Positions 16,257-24,975 of a stretch of DNA of 64,000 nucleotides are shown one piece after another. Both the position numbers and the translations under genes were made by a program. How positions within the stretch are numbered: the first letter of the stretch is position 1; the number at the start of each line of letters is the position of its first letter. This stretch comes from Vibrio sp. VB16 (GTDB lineage: Bacteria > Pseudomonadota > Gammaproteobacteria > Enterobacterales > Vibrionaceae): NCBI RefSeq assembly GCF_015594925.2, contig NZ_CP087590.1, positions 620,001 to 684,000 of the forward strand. The letters run 5' to 3'. The notes under the pieces were generated by a model that was given only the letters and a program-made list of their open reading frames with translations, was not told the DNA's origin and did not search any database.

Positions 16257-17024
16257 TTATTCTTTAGCAGATGATATATATCTGTCAAAACGGCTATCCA
16301 TACACGCACTAATATCGGTGGTTATAAACATACCATTATAGTAAAGACTGAAAATAGTGGCGGGTGATGGACAGCTCTGAGCCATTTCTTTGGTCTCTAG
16401 TTTAATTACCTTAAGTGCAATTTCACGTTTATGGCAGCTTTCAACTAAAGAGTGAGTAACATGGTATTCGGAATAGGGACACCGGTTTGAATAATAGACA
16501 ACACACCCTTCAACATCGACGTTGCTTTTTCTAACACAGTCTGAAAATTTAGGCATTTCATCGTTATGTTCGAATGTGAGAGAGAGTAAAGCAAAATGAC
16601 TTTCAGTTGTATCCGTGACTATGAAGCCTTGATTAAGTAACCATTTAGTGTCACTCATAAAATGATTTTTCTTTTTCCCAACGACAGCGACTAGCCCACG
16701 CATGTTTGCCTGCTTAGCGTCCTCTACGGCTTGTGCTAACAGTTGTTTTCCATGGCCATGATTCTTATATTTACCCGATACCCAAAAGCAGCCAAGCGCT
16801 AAATAACCAGGTGCTTCAATGGGTAACCACGCACTTTCTGCAGGACCATACTCAATGAATACTTTCGCTCTTTCATCTAGGCGCCTAAATACATACCCGT
16901 TATCAAACTCTTTTGATAACCAAGATTTTTTCGCTTCATAACTATCGCGGCATTTTTTATCAGAAAAGGCACAGCATATGTGTTCAGACTCAATAGTAGA
17001 TTTAGACAGCGCAATGTAATTCAT
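16257..17024 (-). CDS. GNAT acetyltransferase with C-terminal YoaP domain
   Basis: 255 residues. The N-terminal 150 form a GNAT fold with the acetyl-CoA loop LGCFWVSGKYKNHGHGKQLL (QxxGxG/A-like GHGKQ). The C-terminal part, from VVYYSNRCPYSEYHV on, resembles the YoaP-like domain found behind some GNATs; the YSNRCPYSE segment looks thioredoxin-like with a single cysteine. The substrate is unknown. The ATG at 17024 (MNYIALSK) is preferred over a GTG four codons upstream, because GTGAGTAG stands at ribosome-site distance. The gene is separated from suhB by a terminator and is probably its own unit. Confidence 0.75.
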   Translation of the reverse strand: MNYIALSKSTIESEHICCAFSDKKCRDSYEAKKSWLSKEFDNGYVFRRLDERAKVFIEYGPAESAWLPIEAPGYLALGCFWVSGKYKNHGHGKQLLAQAVEDAKQANMRGLVAVVGKKKNHFMSDTKWLLNQGFIVTDTTESHFALLSLTFEHNDEMPKFSDCVRKSNVDVEGCVVYYSNRCPYSEYHVTHSLVESCHKREIALKVIKLETKEMAQSCPSPATIFSLYYNGMFITTDISACMDSRFDRYISSAKE

Positions 17025-17185
17025 ATTACTACTCACTTTGATTAAGAACGAAAAACCAGGTCAAATAGTGGATTAAAAACATTCCCAGCTTGAATCAACC
17101 ATCCAACGACAATAAACCATTACCACAGTACATGTGCTCCTCTGACAGCAGTCTGTCAATAGGTGCTATGGAGTTATTTGAGCAT

Positions 17186-17215
17186 AAAAAAAGCCCTCAT
17201 CTTGCGATGAGGGCT
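17186..17215 (-). terminator. Terminator after suhB
   Basis: AGCCCTCATC/GATGAGGGCT with a short loop is followed on the minus strand by TTTTTTTATGC. It lies 22 bases beyond the suhB stop. Confidence 0.88.
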
Positions 17216-17236
17216 GGATAGATTGAATTTAGAATT

Positions 17237-18040
17237 CTATTTTAGGATGGCACTGTTACCGTTCTCACGGATATGCTTCAGGATATTCTTAGTACCACGG
17301 GCACTTGATGCAACGACGTTACCAGATTCCATGTAATTTGTGCCACCGGCGAAATCAGTTAGGATAGCGCCAGCTTCACGAGCGATAAGTTCACCCGCTG
17401 CCATATCCCATGGTTTAAGACCAAGCTCAAAGAAACCATCTATACGGCCAGCCGCTACATAACATAAATCAAGCGCTGCTGAACCTGCACGACGAAAGTC
17501 AGAACACTCAGTAAACAGTGATGTCATTATTTTGAAATAAGCTTCAGAATGTTGTTTTTGCTTGAATGGGAAACCTGTTCCTAGAACAGTACCTTCAAGA
17601 TCTTTAAGTTGTTTTACGCGAATACGTGAGTTATTTAGCTGTGCGCCAGAACCACGTTGAGCGGTGAAAAGCTCATTTAACATTGGGTCATAAACACAGG
17701 CAACTTCGGTTCTGCCGTTCATGCGAACTGCAATAGAAACTGAAAATTGAGGGAAACCTTTTACAAAGTTAGTCGTGCCATCTAGTGGGTCAATGATCCA
17801 TTGCACGCCTTTATCTTTGCCTTCGATGGTACCAGTTTCTTCTGCAAGGATGCAGTGATCAGGATAGGCTGCTTTGATGATATCGATGATGATAACTTCA
17901 GCTTCTTTGTCTACGTTCGTTACGTAGTCATTACTACCTTTTAGTGTAGCTTCGATTTTTTCAGCATTTTCTAATGATTTGGCAATATGATTGCCAGCTT
18001 TTCGCGCAGCGCGAATAGCGATATTTAGCATAGGATGCAT
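17237..18040 (-). CDS. suhB: Inositol-1-monophosphatase SuhB
   Basis: A magnesium-dependent phosphatase that in E. coli also joins rRNA antitermination complexes as a Nus-factor-like protein. The 267 residues start MHPMLNIAIRAARKAG, as in E. coli. The metal site is seen in LAEETG, WIIDPLDGTTNFVKGFPQFS and KPWDMAAGELIAREAGA. It is divergent from trmJ, the same arrangement as in enterobacteria. Confidence 0.96.
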   Translation of the reverse strand: MHPMLNIAIRAARKAGNHIAKSLENAEKIEATLKGSNDYVTNVDKEAEVIIIDIIKAAYPDHCILAEETGTIEGKDKGVQWIIDPLDGTTNFVKGFPQFSVSIAVRMNGRTEVACVYDPMLNELFTAQRGSGAQLNNSRIRVKQLKDLEGTVLGTGFPFKQKQHSEAYFKIMTSLFTECSDFRRAGSAALDLCYVAAGRIDGFFELGLKPWDMAAGELIAREAGAILTDFAGGTNYMESGNVVASSARGTKNILKHIRENGNSAILK

Positions 18041-18278
18041 AAATTTATACCCAACAGATGTTAAAGAACAGAAAGCGGCCGCGAGTATAGCAGAGCTATC
18101 AAAAAATGGAAGTGGTTATTTTTTGCACTATGAAAGGTGGTTAAGAAGGAGATAAATGGATGGGTACCCGCTCGGGTTTTAATTCCGCTTATATTGAGCG
18201 AACAGTCGCACTCTCAGTTTCCCGGAAACCCTAGCTGTGCTACCATTCTACGGTTTTTCAAATTGGGCAATTTTGAGC

Positions 18279-19007
18279 ATGTTAGATAACGTTAAAGTAA
18301 TACTCATAGGGACATCTCATCCCGGTAACATTGGTTCTGCTGCACGGGCAATGAAAGTCATGGGGCTAAGTCAACTTGTCTTGGTTAAGCCTGAGTGTGA
18401 AGTCGATGCCCAAACTCGAGCATTAGCCGCAGGGGCGGCAGATATCGCTCAAAATGCAGTTATAGTCGACAGTTTAGAAGAAGCGGTAGCCGACTGTGGT
18501 TTGGTTGTAGGTTCTAGTGCTCGTTCTCGCACATTAGAATGGCCAATGCTTGAACCAAGAGAATGTGGTGAAAAGTTTGCTATTGAAGGCGAAAATCACC
18601 CTGTTGCGCTGATTTTTGGTCGCGAACGTACCGGGCTCACAAATGAAGAGCTGCAGGCCTGTCATTATCATGTTTGCATTCCAGCGAATCCAGAATACAG
18701 TTCTTTGAATCTTGCGATGGCCGTACAGACGCTCTCCTATGAAGTGAGAGTTGCCCATCTTAATCGTTTACAAAGTGGTTACCCGACGCGTGTAGAAGAG
18801 TATCCACGTCACAAAGAGCTAGAGATGTTCTATGAGCACCTTGAAAAAGTGATAACGAGTACCCAGTTTATTGCTCAGGACAAACCAAATATGGTGATGA
18901 CTAAACTGAGACGATTATTTAATCGCGCTCGACCAGAGTCTCAAGAAATCAATATTTTAAGAGGGATTTTAACCTCTGTTGAGAAGCAGCTACCAAGCAA
19001 AAAATAA
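18279..19007 (+). CDS. trmJ: tRNA (cytidine/uridine-2'-O)-methyltransferase TrmJ
   Basis: Methylates the 2'-O of nucleotide 32 in several tRNAs with SAM. A SPOUT-class enzyme of 242 residues; the knot-forming segments are VALIFGRERTGLTNEEL and NPEYSSLNLAMAVQTLSYE, with GSSARSRTLEWP earlier. The open frame begins 14 codons upstream, but the ATG at 18279 (MLDNVKVILIGTSHPGN) lines up with the E. coli protein start. It lies directly upstream of the isc operon, as in many gammaproteobacteria. Confidence 0.95.
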   Translation: MLDNVKVILIGTSHPGNIGSAARAMKVMGLSQLVLVKPECEVDAQTRALAAGAADIAQNAVIVDSLEEAVADCGLVVGSSARSRTLEWPMLEPRECGEKFAIEGENHPVALIFGRERTGLTNEELQACHYHVCIPANPEYSSLNLAMAVQTLSYEVRVAHLNRLQSGYPTRVEEYPRHKELEMFYEHLEKVITSTQFIAQDKPNMVMTKLRRLFNRARPESQEINILRGILTSVEKQLPSKK

Positions 19008-19028
19008 CCCTTTTCTTTTAATGGTTAA

Positions 19029-19053
19029 ATACCCGACTAAATTAGTCAAATAA
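19029..19053 (+). promoter_or_regulatory. IscR type 1 binding site, distal
   Basis: A 25-base match to the [2Fe-2S]-IscR consensus, with the half-sites CCCGACTAAA and TTAGTCAAAT. Together with the next site it covers the promoter region of iscR, so the operon should be repressed by the cluster-bound protein. Confidence 0.75.
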
Positions 19054-19078
19054 ATACTTGACCAATTTAGTCGGGTAT
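19054..19078 (+). promoter_or_regulatory. IscR type 1 binding site, proximal
   Basis: A second 25-base site abuts the first without a gap (half-sites ATACTTGACC and TTAGTCGGGTAT). Its TTGACC (19058-19063) may double as a -35 element. E. coli also has tandem IscR sites here. Confidence 0.75.
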
Positions 19079-19118
19079 GAAAAACTCTAACTATATTAGA
19101 CATAGTAAAGAGTGTGAT

Positions 19119-19628
19119 ATGAGACTTACATCTAAAGGAAGATATGCAGTAACTGCAATGCTAGATGTTGCACTTAATTCCCAAGAGGGACCAGTGCCAC
19201 TAGCCGATATATCTGAGCGCCAAGGTATTTCGCTCTCGTATTTAGAGCAATTATTTTCAAAACTGCGCAAGGCAGGTTTGGTGGCCAGCGTAAGAGGCCC
19301 AGGTGGTGGTTACCGCTTAGGTAGACAAGCGTTTGATATATCTATCGGCATTATTATTTCTGCCGTTGATGAGTCCGTTGACGCAACAAAATGCGGTGGA
19401 AAGAGTGGTTGCCAAGGTGGCACACGCTGTCTAACCCATACGCTCTGGCGGGATCTAAGTGATCGAATAAGTGATTTCTTAGACAACATCACACTTGGTC
19501 AACTTATGACAGATAACGAAGTACTAGAGATCGCTGATCGCCAGGGAATTGAACTGGTGGTTAATAACGGGTATACACAAAAAACAAAAAGCACTGTCGA
19601 GCCCATCAGTGCAAATGTTCGCTCATAG
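19119..19628 (+). CDS. iscR: Iron-sulfur cluster regulator IscR
   Basis: An Rrf2-family winged-helix regulator that senses Fe-S supply by holding a [2Fe-2S] cluster. Counted from the ATG at 19119 (MRLTSKGRYAV) it has 169 residues, and the cluster ligands fall at Cys92, Cys98, Cys104 and His107, exactly as in E. coli. The longer frame from 19077 would begin inside the operator and is rejected. It heads the isc operon, with the gap to iscS only 27 bases. The two IscR boxes just upstream imply autorepression. Confidence 0.96.
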   Translation: MRLTSKGRYAVTAMLDVALNSQEGPVPLADISERQGISLSYLEQLFSKLRKAGLVASVRGPGGGYRLGRQAFDISIGIIISAVDESVDATKCGGKSGCQGGTRCLTHTLWRDLSDRISDFLDNITLGQLMTDNEVLEIADRQGIELVVNNGYTQKTKSTVEPISANVRS

Positions 19629-19655
19629 CGGCAATTTTTTTCACTGGAGTAAAAA

Positions 19656-20870
19656 ATGAAACTGCCTATTTATTTTGATTATTCAGCTACGTGCCCTGTT
19701 GACCCAAGAGTCGCAGAAAAAATGGTTCAGTGCATGACGATGGACGGTAATTTTGGTAACCCTGCATCGCGTTCACATCGTTACGGCTGGCAGGCAGAAG
19801 AAGCGGTAGACACCGCTCGTGAGCAAATCGCCGATCTTATCAATGCGGATCCACGTGAGATAGTTATCACATCCGGCGCAACAGAATCAGACAACCTTGC
19901 CATTAAAGGTGCTGCACATTTTTACGGTAAAAAAGGTAAGCATATTATTACCTGTAAAACGGAGCATAAAGCGGTTCTAGATCCTTGTCGTCAGTTGGAG
20001 CGTGAAGGATTTGAAGTAACGTATCTTACGCCGGAAACAAACGGTCTTATCGACCTAAATAAATTACAAGACGCATTGCGTGAAGACACAGTGTTGGTCT
20101 CGTTCATGCATGTAAACAATGAAATCGGTGTCATCCAAGACATCAGTTCTATCGGCGAGTTATGCCGTGAGCGAAAAATAATATTCCACGTAGACGCTGC
20201 TCAGTCTGCGGGTAAATTACCTATTGATGTGCAAGAGATGAAAGTAGACCTTATCTCTTTCTCAGCTCATAAAGTTTACGGACCAAAAGGGATTGGCGCA
20301 TTATATGTTCGTCGCAAACCCCGTATCCGTTTAGAGGCACAAATGCACGGTGGTGGTCATGAGCGCGGATTCCGTTCTGGTACTTTAGCAACTCATCAAA
20401 TTGTGGGAATGGGTGAAGCATTCCGTATCGCTAAAGAAGAGATGCAACAAGATTTCGACCATGGATTAGCGATGCGTGAAAGAATGCTTGCGGGCCTTGA
20501 AGGCATGGAAGCATTGACGATTAACGGTGACCTTGAGCAACGCTTACCAAATAATTTAAATATCAGCTTTGCTTTTGTTGAAGGTGAATCGCTGTTGATG
20601 GCACTGAAAGATCTTGCCGTTTCTTCAGGCTCAGCTTGTACATCAGCAAGTCTAGAACCATCTTATGTTTTACGTGCTCTTGGTCTTGATGACGAATTGG
20701 CACACAGCTCGGTACGATTCTCTTTTGGTCGTTTTACGACGGAAGAAGAAATTGATTACGCGGTTCAGCAAATTCGTGTTGCCGTAAGCAAGTTACGAGA
20801 CATGTCTCCTCTATGGGATATGTATAAAGAAGGGGTTGATTTGAGCTCGGTAGAGTGGGCCCATCATTGA
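19656..20870 (+). CDS. iscS: Cysteine desulfurase IscS
   Basis: A PLP enzyme that takes sulfur from cysteine to give a persulfide for Fe-S cluster, thiamine and tRNA thiolation pathways. 404 residues, as usual. The PLP lysine is in SAHKVYGPKG and the mobile-loop catalytic cysteine in SSGSACTSASLEPSYV. The C-terminus ends SSVEWAHH, the IscU-binding tail. GGAGTAAAAA precedes the ATG. Confidence 0.98.
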   Translation: MKLPIYFDYSATCPVDPRVAEKMVQCMTMDGNFGNPASRSHRYGWQAEEAVDTAREQIADLINADPREIVITSGATESDNLAIKGAAHFYGKKGKHIITCKTEHKAVLDPCRQLEREGFEVTYLTPETNGLIDLNKLQDALREDTVLVSFMHVNNEIGVIQDISSIGELCRERKIIFHVDAAQSAGKLPIDVQEMKVDLISFSAHKVYGPKGIGALYVRRKPRIRLEAQMHGGGHERGFRSGTLATHQIVGMGEAFRIAKEEMQQDFDHGLAMRERMLAGLEGMEALTINGDLEQRLPNNLNISFAFVEGESLLMALKDLAVSSGSACTSASLEPSYVLRALGLDDELAHSSVRFSFGRFTTEEEIDYAVQQIRVAVSKLRDMSPLWDMYKEGVDLSSVEWAHH

Positions 20871-20903
20871 TCTTAATGAAATAGAGGATTCGAGGAAAAA
20901 ATT

Positions 20904-21284
20904 ATGGCTTATAGTGAAAAAGTAATCGACCATTATGAAAACCCACGCAATGTAGGATCTTTTGATAAAGAAGATCCAAGCGTAGGTAGTGGCATGGTAG
21001 GTGCACCTGCTTGTGGTGACGTGATGAAGCTACAGATTAAAGTGTCACCAGAAGGTATTATCGAAGATGCGAAATTCAAAACCTATGGTTGTGGTTCCGC
21101 TATTGCCTCTAGCTCATTAGTTACAGAGTGGGTTAAAGGCAAAAGTATTGATGAAGCAGCAGCGATCCAGAACTCAGAAATTGCAGAGGAACTGGAACTT
21201 CCACCCGTAAAAGTGCATTGTTCTATTCTTGCTGAAGATGCGATCAAAGCAGCCGTATCTGACTACAAAAAAAAACATCAATAA
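20904..21284 (+). CDS. iscU: Fe-S cluster scaffold protein IscU
   Basis: The scaffold on which [2Fe-2S] clusters are built from IscS sulfur. 126 residues; cluster cysteines at 37, 63 and 106 and the HscA-recognition motif LPPVK at 99-103, all at E. coli positions. GAGGAAAAAATT precedes the ATG. Confidence 0.98.
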   Translation: MAYSEKVIDHYENPRNVGSFDKEDPSVGSGMVGAPACGDVMKLQIKVSPEGIIEDAKFKTYGCGSAIASSSLVTEWVKGKSIDEAAAIQNSEIAEELELPPVKVHCSILAEDAIKAAVSDYKKKHQ

Positions 21285-21292
21285 TAGCGATT

Positions 21293-21313
21293 GCTAACGG
21301 TAGCGCCGTTAGC
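21293..21313 (+). other. First hairpin in the iscU-iscA gap
   Basis: GCTAACGG/CCGTTAGC with a 5-base loop directly after iscU. No U-tract follows. It may stabilise the upstream iscRSU mRNA end. Confidence 0.5.
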
Positions 21314-21339
21314 TAATTATTAGCATTAACTGGAAATAA

Positions 21340-21356
21340 GGGAGGATTTTCCTCCC
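21340..21356 (+). other. Second hairpin in the iscU-iscA gap
   Basis: GGGAGGA/TCCTCCC closes a 3-base loop, 31 bases before the iscA ATG. It could also bury an alternative ribosome site for iscA. Confidence 0.45.
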
Positions 21357-21387
21357 TAGTACAAGAACGAAATTCTAAGGTTTAAGT

Positions 21388-21711
21388 ATGGCCATCTCGA
21401 TGACTGAAGCGGCAGCAAGCCGAGTACAAACATTTCTTGATAACCGAGGTTCAGGTATTGGATTGCGTCTTGGGGTGAAAACCACGGGGTGCTCAGGAAT
21501 GGCGTATGTGTTGGAGTTTGTTGACCAGTTAAACGAAGAAGATGAAGTGTTCGAAACGAACACGGTTAAGATTATCATTGATCCCAAAAGCTTGGTTTAC
21601 CTTGATGGTACTGAACTAGATTTTGTGAAAGAAGGCTTAAATGAAGGCTTTCAGTTTAATAATCCGAACGTAAAAGATGAGTGTGGTTGTGGTGAAAGCT
21701 TTACCGTTTAA
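21388..21711 (+). CDS. iscA: Fe-S cluster assembly A-type carrier IscA
   Basis: A carrier that passes iron or clusters to target proteins. 107 residues with the three conserved cysteines at 35 (TGCSG), 99 and 101 (ECGCGESF). It is separated from iscU by 103 bases containing two hairpins, which suggests differential expression from iscRSU. Confidence 0.97.
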   Translation: MAISMTEAAASRVQTFLDNRGSGIGLRLGVKTTGCSGMAYVLEFVDQLNEEDEVFETNTVKIIIDPKSLVYLDGTELDFVKEGLNEGFQFNNPNVKDECGCGESFTV

Positions 21712-21758
21712 CTGCTATTTCTAGTTCTCATCTCTCTAGCAAACTGGAACTTATCTTA

Positions 21759-22262
21759 ATGACTCATTTTGAACTATTCGGGCTACCTATCCAATATGAA
21801 TTGGATGGTAGCCTTCTTTCTTCTAAGTTTAGAGACTTACAGCGTCAATTTCATCCCGATAATTTTGCAATGGCTTCAGAAAGAGATCGTCTTCTGTCAG
21901 TGCAAAAAGCGGCGCAGATAAACGACGCGTATCAAGCATTAAAGCAACCCATTACTCGTGCAGAATATATCCTGATGCTTAACGGTTTCGATATTAAGGG
22001 CGAGCAAAAAACATTGCAAGACCCGGTTTTTTTGATGGAGCAAATGGAGCTTCGTGAAGAGTTAGAAAATATTGCTTCTGAAGATGACCTGTTTGACTTT
22101 GACAACAAGGTCAGCAAAATGTACAAACAAATCCTACTCGATGTTAAAAAAGAACTCGATGAATCCCTTTGGGAACAAGCGACCGATCGGGTACGTAAAC
22201 TTAAATTTATTGTAAAACTTAAAAATGAAGTTGAGCGCGTTGAAGACAAACTCGTTGGTTAA
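21759..22262 (+). CDS. hscB: Fe-S co-chaperone HscB (J protein)
   Basis: Delivers IscU to HscA and stimulates its ATPase. 167 residues; an N-terminal J domain with HPD at 32-34 and a C-terminal three-helix bundle that binds IscU. The C-terminal helix ends KFIVKLKNEVERVEDKLVG. A diverged second copy of this tail is found just downstream, before hscA. Confidence 0.96.
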   Translation: MTHFELFGLPIQYELDGSLLSSKFRDLQRQFHPDNFAMASERDRLLSVQKAAQINDAYQALKQPITRAEYILMLNGFDIKGEQKTLQDPVFLMEQMELREELENIASEDDLFDFDNKVSKMYKQILLDVKKELDESLWEQATDRVRKLKFIVKLKNEVERVEDKLVG

Positions 22263-22274
22263 TCAACAGGGCAG

Positions 22275-22338
22275 ATACGAAACTCAATTTTGTTGTAAAA
22301 ATTAAGAATAAAATTGAGCATGTTGAATAAGATATTCG
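22275..22338 (+). pseudogene. Relic duplicate of the hscB 3' end
   Basis: Bases 22275-22338 align with 22191-22254 at the end of hscB, with one single-base gap and roughly 75-80% identity. Read in the matching frame this copy gives TKLNFVVKIKNKIEHVE and a stop, against RKLKFIVKLKNEVERVED in hscB. Most differences are conservative at the protein level, which implies that the sequence once evolved as a coding hscB tail. There is no start or ribosome site, so it is not expressed as a protein on its own. Confidence 0.7.
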
Positions 22339-22359
22339 CGGCTCAAATAAGGACGCTCA

Positions 22360-24225
22360 ATGTTATTGCAAATTGCTGAACCTGGACAAAGCCCAGCGCC
22401 ACATGAAAGTAAACTTGCTGTCGGTATTGATTTAGGCACGACAAACTCACTTGTTGCCTCTGTACGAAGCGGTACCGCTTCACCTTTACCGGATGAAAAC
22501 GGAAATCATATTCTACCTTCAGTTGTCTACTATCAAAATAAAAAACACCAAGACGAAGGCCATCAAGTTGGCACTGAAGCGAGAAGTCACGCTCAAACAG
22601 ACCCCAGTAATACCATCATTTCTGTGAAGCGACTTATCGGTCGATCATTGGCTGATATCCAAACACGTTATCCATTGTTGCCATATGATTTTCTTGAAAG
22701 TGACAATGGTTTGCCGTTATTGCAAACCAAAGCCGGCGTTAAAAATCCTATCGAAGTTTCGGCTGATATCCTAAAAGCGTTAAACAAGCGAGCTGAAAAT
22801 ACATTAGGCGGAGAGTTAGAAGGTGTTGTCATTACGGTTCCCGCTTATTTTGATGATGCGCAGCGAGCCGGTACAAAAGACGCGGCAACATTGGCAGGAA
22901 TGAAGGTGCTCAGGTTACTCAATGAACCTACCGCAGCGGCTATCGCGTATGGACTAGACTCGGGAAAAGAAGGCGTTATCGCGGTTTACGACTTAGGTGG
23001 TGGTACATTTGATATCTCCATTTTACGTCTTTCTAAAGGTATATTTGAAGTACTTGCTACTGGTGGGGACTCTGCGTTAGGTGGTGATGATTTCGACCAT
23101 TTGATTGCGAATTACTTCCAGAATCAGCTCGGGTTAGCGTCCCCATTATCTGCGCAACAAAACAGAACACTATTGGATGCGGCGACAGAAGCAAAAATTG
23201 CTCTATCAAAAGAGTCGTCCGCCGAAGTCTCTCTTTTCAATGAGACGTGTGTGTTAACACGTGATGAATTTGAAAGCCTAATACAGCCACTCATTAAGAA
23301 AACATTGCTTTCTTGTCGCCGTGTGCTGAAAGATGCCGATGTAGACAGTGAAGAGGTGTTAGAAGTCGTTATGGTCGGAGGGTCAACTCGTATTCTTTCC
23401 GTACGCGAGATGGTCGGAGACTTCTTTGGTCGCACACCACTTACCACAATAAACCCAGATGAAGTGGTTGCAATTGGTGCCGCGATTCAGGCCGATATAT
23501 TGGTTGGCAACAAGCCTGATTCTGAAATGCTATTGTTAGATGTTATCCCGCTTTCATTGGGTATTGAAACCATGGGTGGACTGGTCGAAAAAATCATTCC
23601 ACGTAATACCACAATACCTGTCGCTAAAGCGCAAGAGTTCACGACCTTTAAAGATGGGCAAACAGGGATGATTGTGCACGTGACACAAGGTGAACGAGAG
23701 CTAATTGACGACTGTCGCTCCCTCGCTAAGTTTTCTCTTAAAGGAATTCCTCCAATGGCGGCTGGAGCGGCTCATATACGCGTGACCTATCAGGTTGATG
23801 CGGATGGGTTGTTGTCTGTTACCGCGATGGAAAAAAGTACAGGGGTTCAGGCCGAGATTCAGGTTAAGCCTTCGTACGGACTAAGCGATGATGAAATTGC
23901 TAACATGTTAAGAGACTCGATGACGCATGCCCGAGATGATATGGAGGCGAGAGCATTATCAGAGCAAAAAGTTGAGGCCGACAGAGTAATCGAAGGATTA
24001 GTCGCCGCGATGAAAACCGATGGTGATGCATTGCTTACGGATGACGAAAGTAAAGAACTTATAAAAGCCATCGAAGCACTTATTGCGCTTCGAAACGGCA
24101 ATAATGCAGATGCAATAGAGCAAGGTATTAAAGAAACAGACAAAGCGAGCCAAGAATTTGCGTCTCGTCGAATGGATATTTCGATTCGACGTGCACTTTC
24201 AGGTCAATCTGTTGATGATATTTAG
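22360..24225 (+). CDS. hscA: Fe-S cluster Hsp70-type chaperone HscA
   Basis: A specialised Hsp70 that uses ATP to release clusters from IscU. 621 residues; the nucleotide-binding domain shows VGIDLGTTNSLVA, IAVYDLGGGTFDIS and VVMVGGSTR, and the substrate domain starts near LLDVIPLSLGIETMGG. It follows hscB after 97 bases occupied by the hscB-tail relic. AAGGACGCTCA precedes the ATG. Confidence 0.97.
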   Translation: MLLQIAEPGQSPAPHESKLAVGIDLGTTNSLVASVRSGTASPLPDENGNHILPSVVYYQNKKHQDEGHQVGTEARSHAQTDPSNTIISVKRLIGRSLADIQTRYPLLPYDFLESDNGLPLLQTKAGVKNPIEVSADILKALNKRAENTLGGELEGVVITVPAYFDDAQRAGTKDAATLAGMKVLRLLNEPTAAAIAYGLDSGKEGVIAVYDLGGGTFDISILRLSKGIFEVLATGGDSALGGDDFDHLIANYFQNQLGLASPLSAQQNRTLLDAATEAKIALSKESSAEVSLFNETCVLTRDEFESLIQPLIKKTLLSCRRVLKDADVDSEEVLEVVMVGGSTRILSVREMVGDFFGRTPLTTINPDEVVAIGAAIQADILVGNKPDSEMLLLDVIPLSLGIETMGGLVEKIIPRNTTIPVAKAQEFTTFKDGQTGMIVHVTQGERELIDDCRSLAKFSLKGIPPMAAGAAHIRVTYQVDADGLLSVTAMEKSTGVQAEIQVKPSYGLSDDEIANMLRDSMTHARDDMEARALSEQKVEADRVIEGLVAAMKTDGDALLTDDESKELIKAIEALIALRNGNNADAIEQGIKETDKASQEFASRRMDISIRRALSGQSVDDI

Positions 24226-24258
24226 TTTGTTGTACTGATTTAAGAGTAGGAAAAGAAT

Positions 24259-24597
24259 ATGCCCAAGATAGTTGTATTACCCCATGAAGATCTTTGCCCT
24301 GAAGGCGCAGTGTTGGAAGCAAAATCAGGTGAAACGGTTCTTGATGTAGCGTTAAAAAATGGTATTGGAATTGAGCATGCGTGTGAGAAATCATGCTCAT
24401 GTACAACGTGCCATATTGTCGTTCGTGAAGGGTTTGATTCTCTTACTGAGAGTGACGAAATAGAAGATGATATGTTAGACAAAGCGTGGGGGCTTGAACC
24501 TGAATCCCGCTTGGGTTGTCAAGCCATCGTCGCGAATGAAGATCTCGTGGTTGAGATACCAAAGTATACGGTTAACCACGCATCAGAAGACCACTAA
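24259..24597 (+). CDS. fdx: ISC-system [2Fe-2S] ferredoxin
   Basis: An adrenodoxin-type ferredoxin that provides electrons for cluster assembly. 112 residues with ligands Cys42, Cys48, Cys51 and Cys87, and the extra Cys46 also found in E. coli Fdx. It is 33 bases behind hscA in the same operon. Confidence 0.97.
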   Translation: MPKIVVLPHEDLCPEGAVLEAKSGETVLDVALKNGIGIEHACEKSCSCTTCHIVVREGFDSLTESDEIEDDMLDKAWGLEPESRLGCQAIVANEDLVVEIPKYTVNHASEDH

Positions 24598-24615
24598 GTT
24601 TACGAAAGGGAGCAA

Positions 24616-24813
24616 ATGATGAAATGGACTGATTCTCTAGATATTGCTATTGAATTGTGTGATTTGTATCCAGATACTGATCCTAAAACGGTACGGTTTA
24701 CTGATTTACATAAATGGATCACAGAACTGGAAGAGTTTGATGACGATCCTCAACGTTCTAATGAGAAGATATTAGAAGCCGTCATTCTCTGTTGGATGGA
24801 TGAAATGGATTAA
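24616..24813 (+). CDS. iscX: IscX, small acidic ISC accessory protein
   Basis: 65 residues, strongly acidic, with the conserved YPDTDPKTVRFTDLHKWI and a C-terminal WMDEMD. IscX binds IscS and iron and tunes cluster assembly. Two successive ATGs (24616 and 24619) follow AAGGGAGCAA; either may be used. It is the last gene of the isc operon here. Confidence 0.95.
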   Translation: MMKWTDSLDIAIELCDLYPDTDPKTVRFTDLHKWITELEEFDDDPQRSNEKILEAVILCWMDEMD

Positions 24814-24852
24814 TCGTAAGATTAATTTTGAAGAGTAAAAAGTAAATAATTT

Positions 24853-24887
24853 AAAAATAGAAGGGCTATGCCCTTCTATTTTGTTTG
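24853..24887 (+). terminator. Terminator of the isc operon
   Basis: AAATAGAAGGGC/GCCCTTCTATTT with a 3-base loop runs into TTGTTT. It lies 42 bases after iscX and separates pepB from the operon. Confidence 0.85.
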
Positions 24888-24975
24888 CAATAATGACAAC
24901 TTAGACGGTAATTACGATCGCCGAAAAAAGACGCAGTTATAAAAAAGAGAGCTGCATGTAGAGCTAGGAGAAATT

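Noticed and set aside
22289..22330. hscB-tail copy as a separate small gene
   Set aside because: It has no start codon or ribosome site; it is better explained as a relic.
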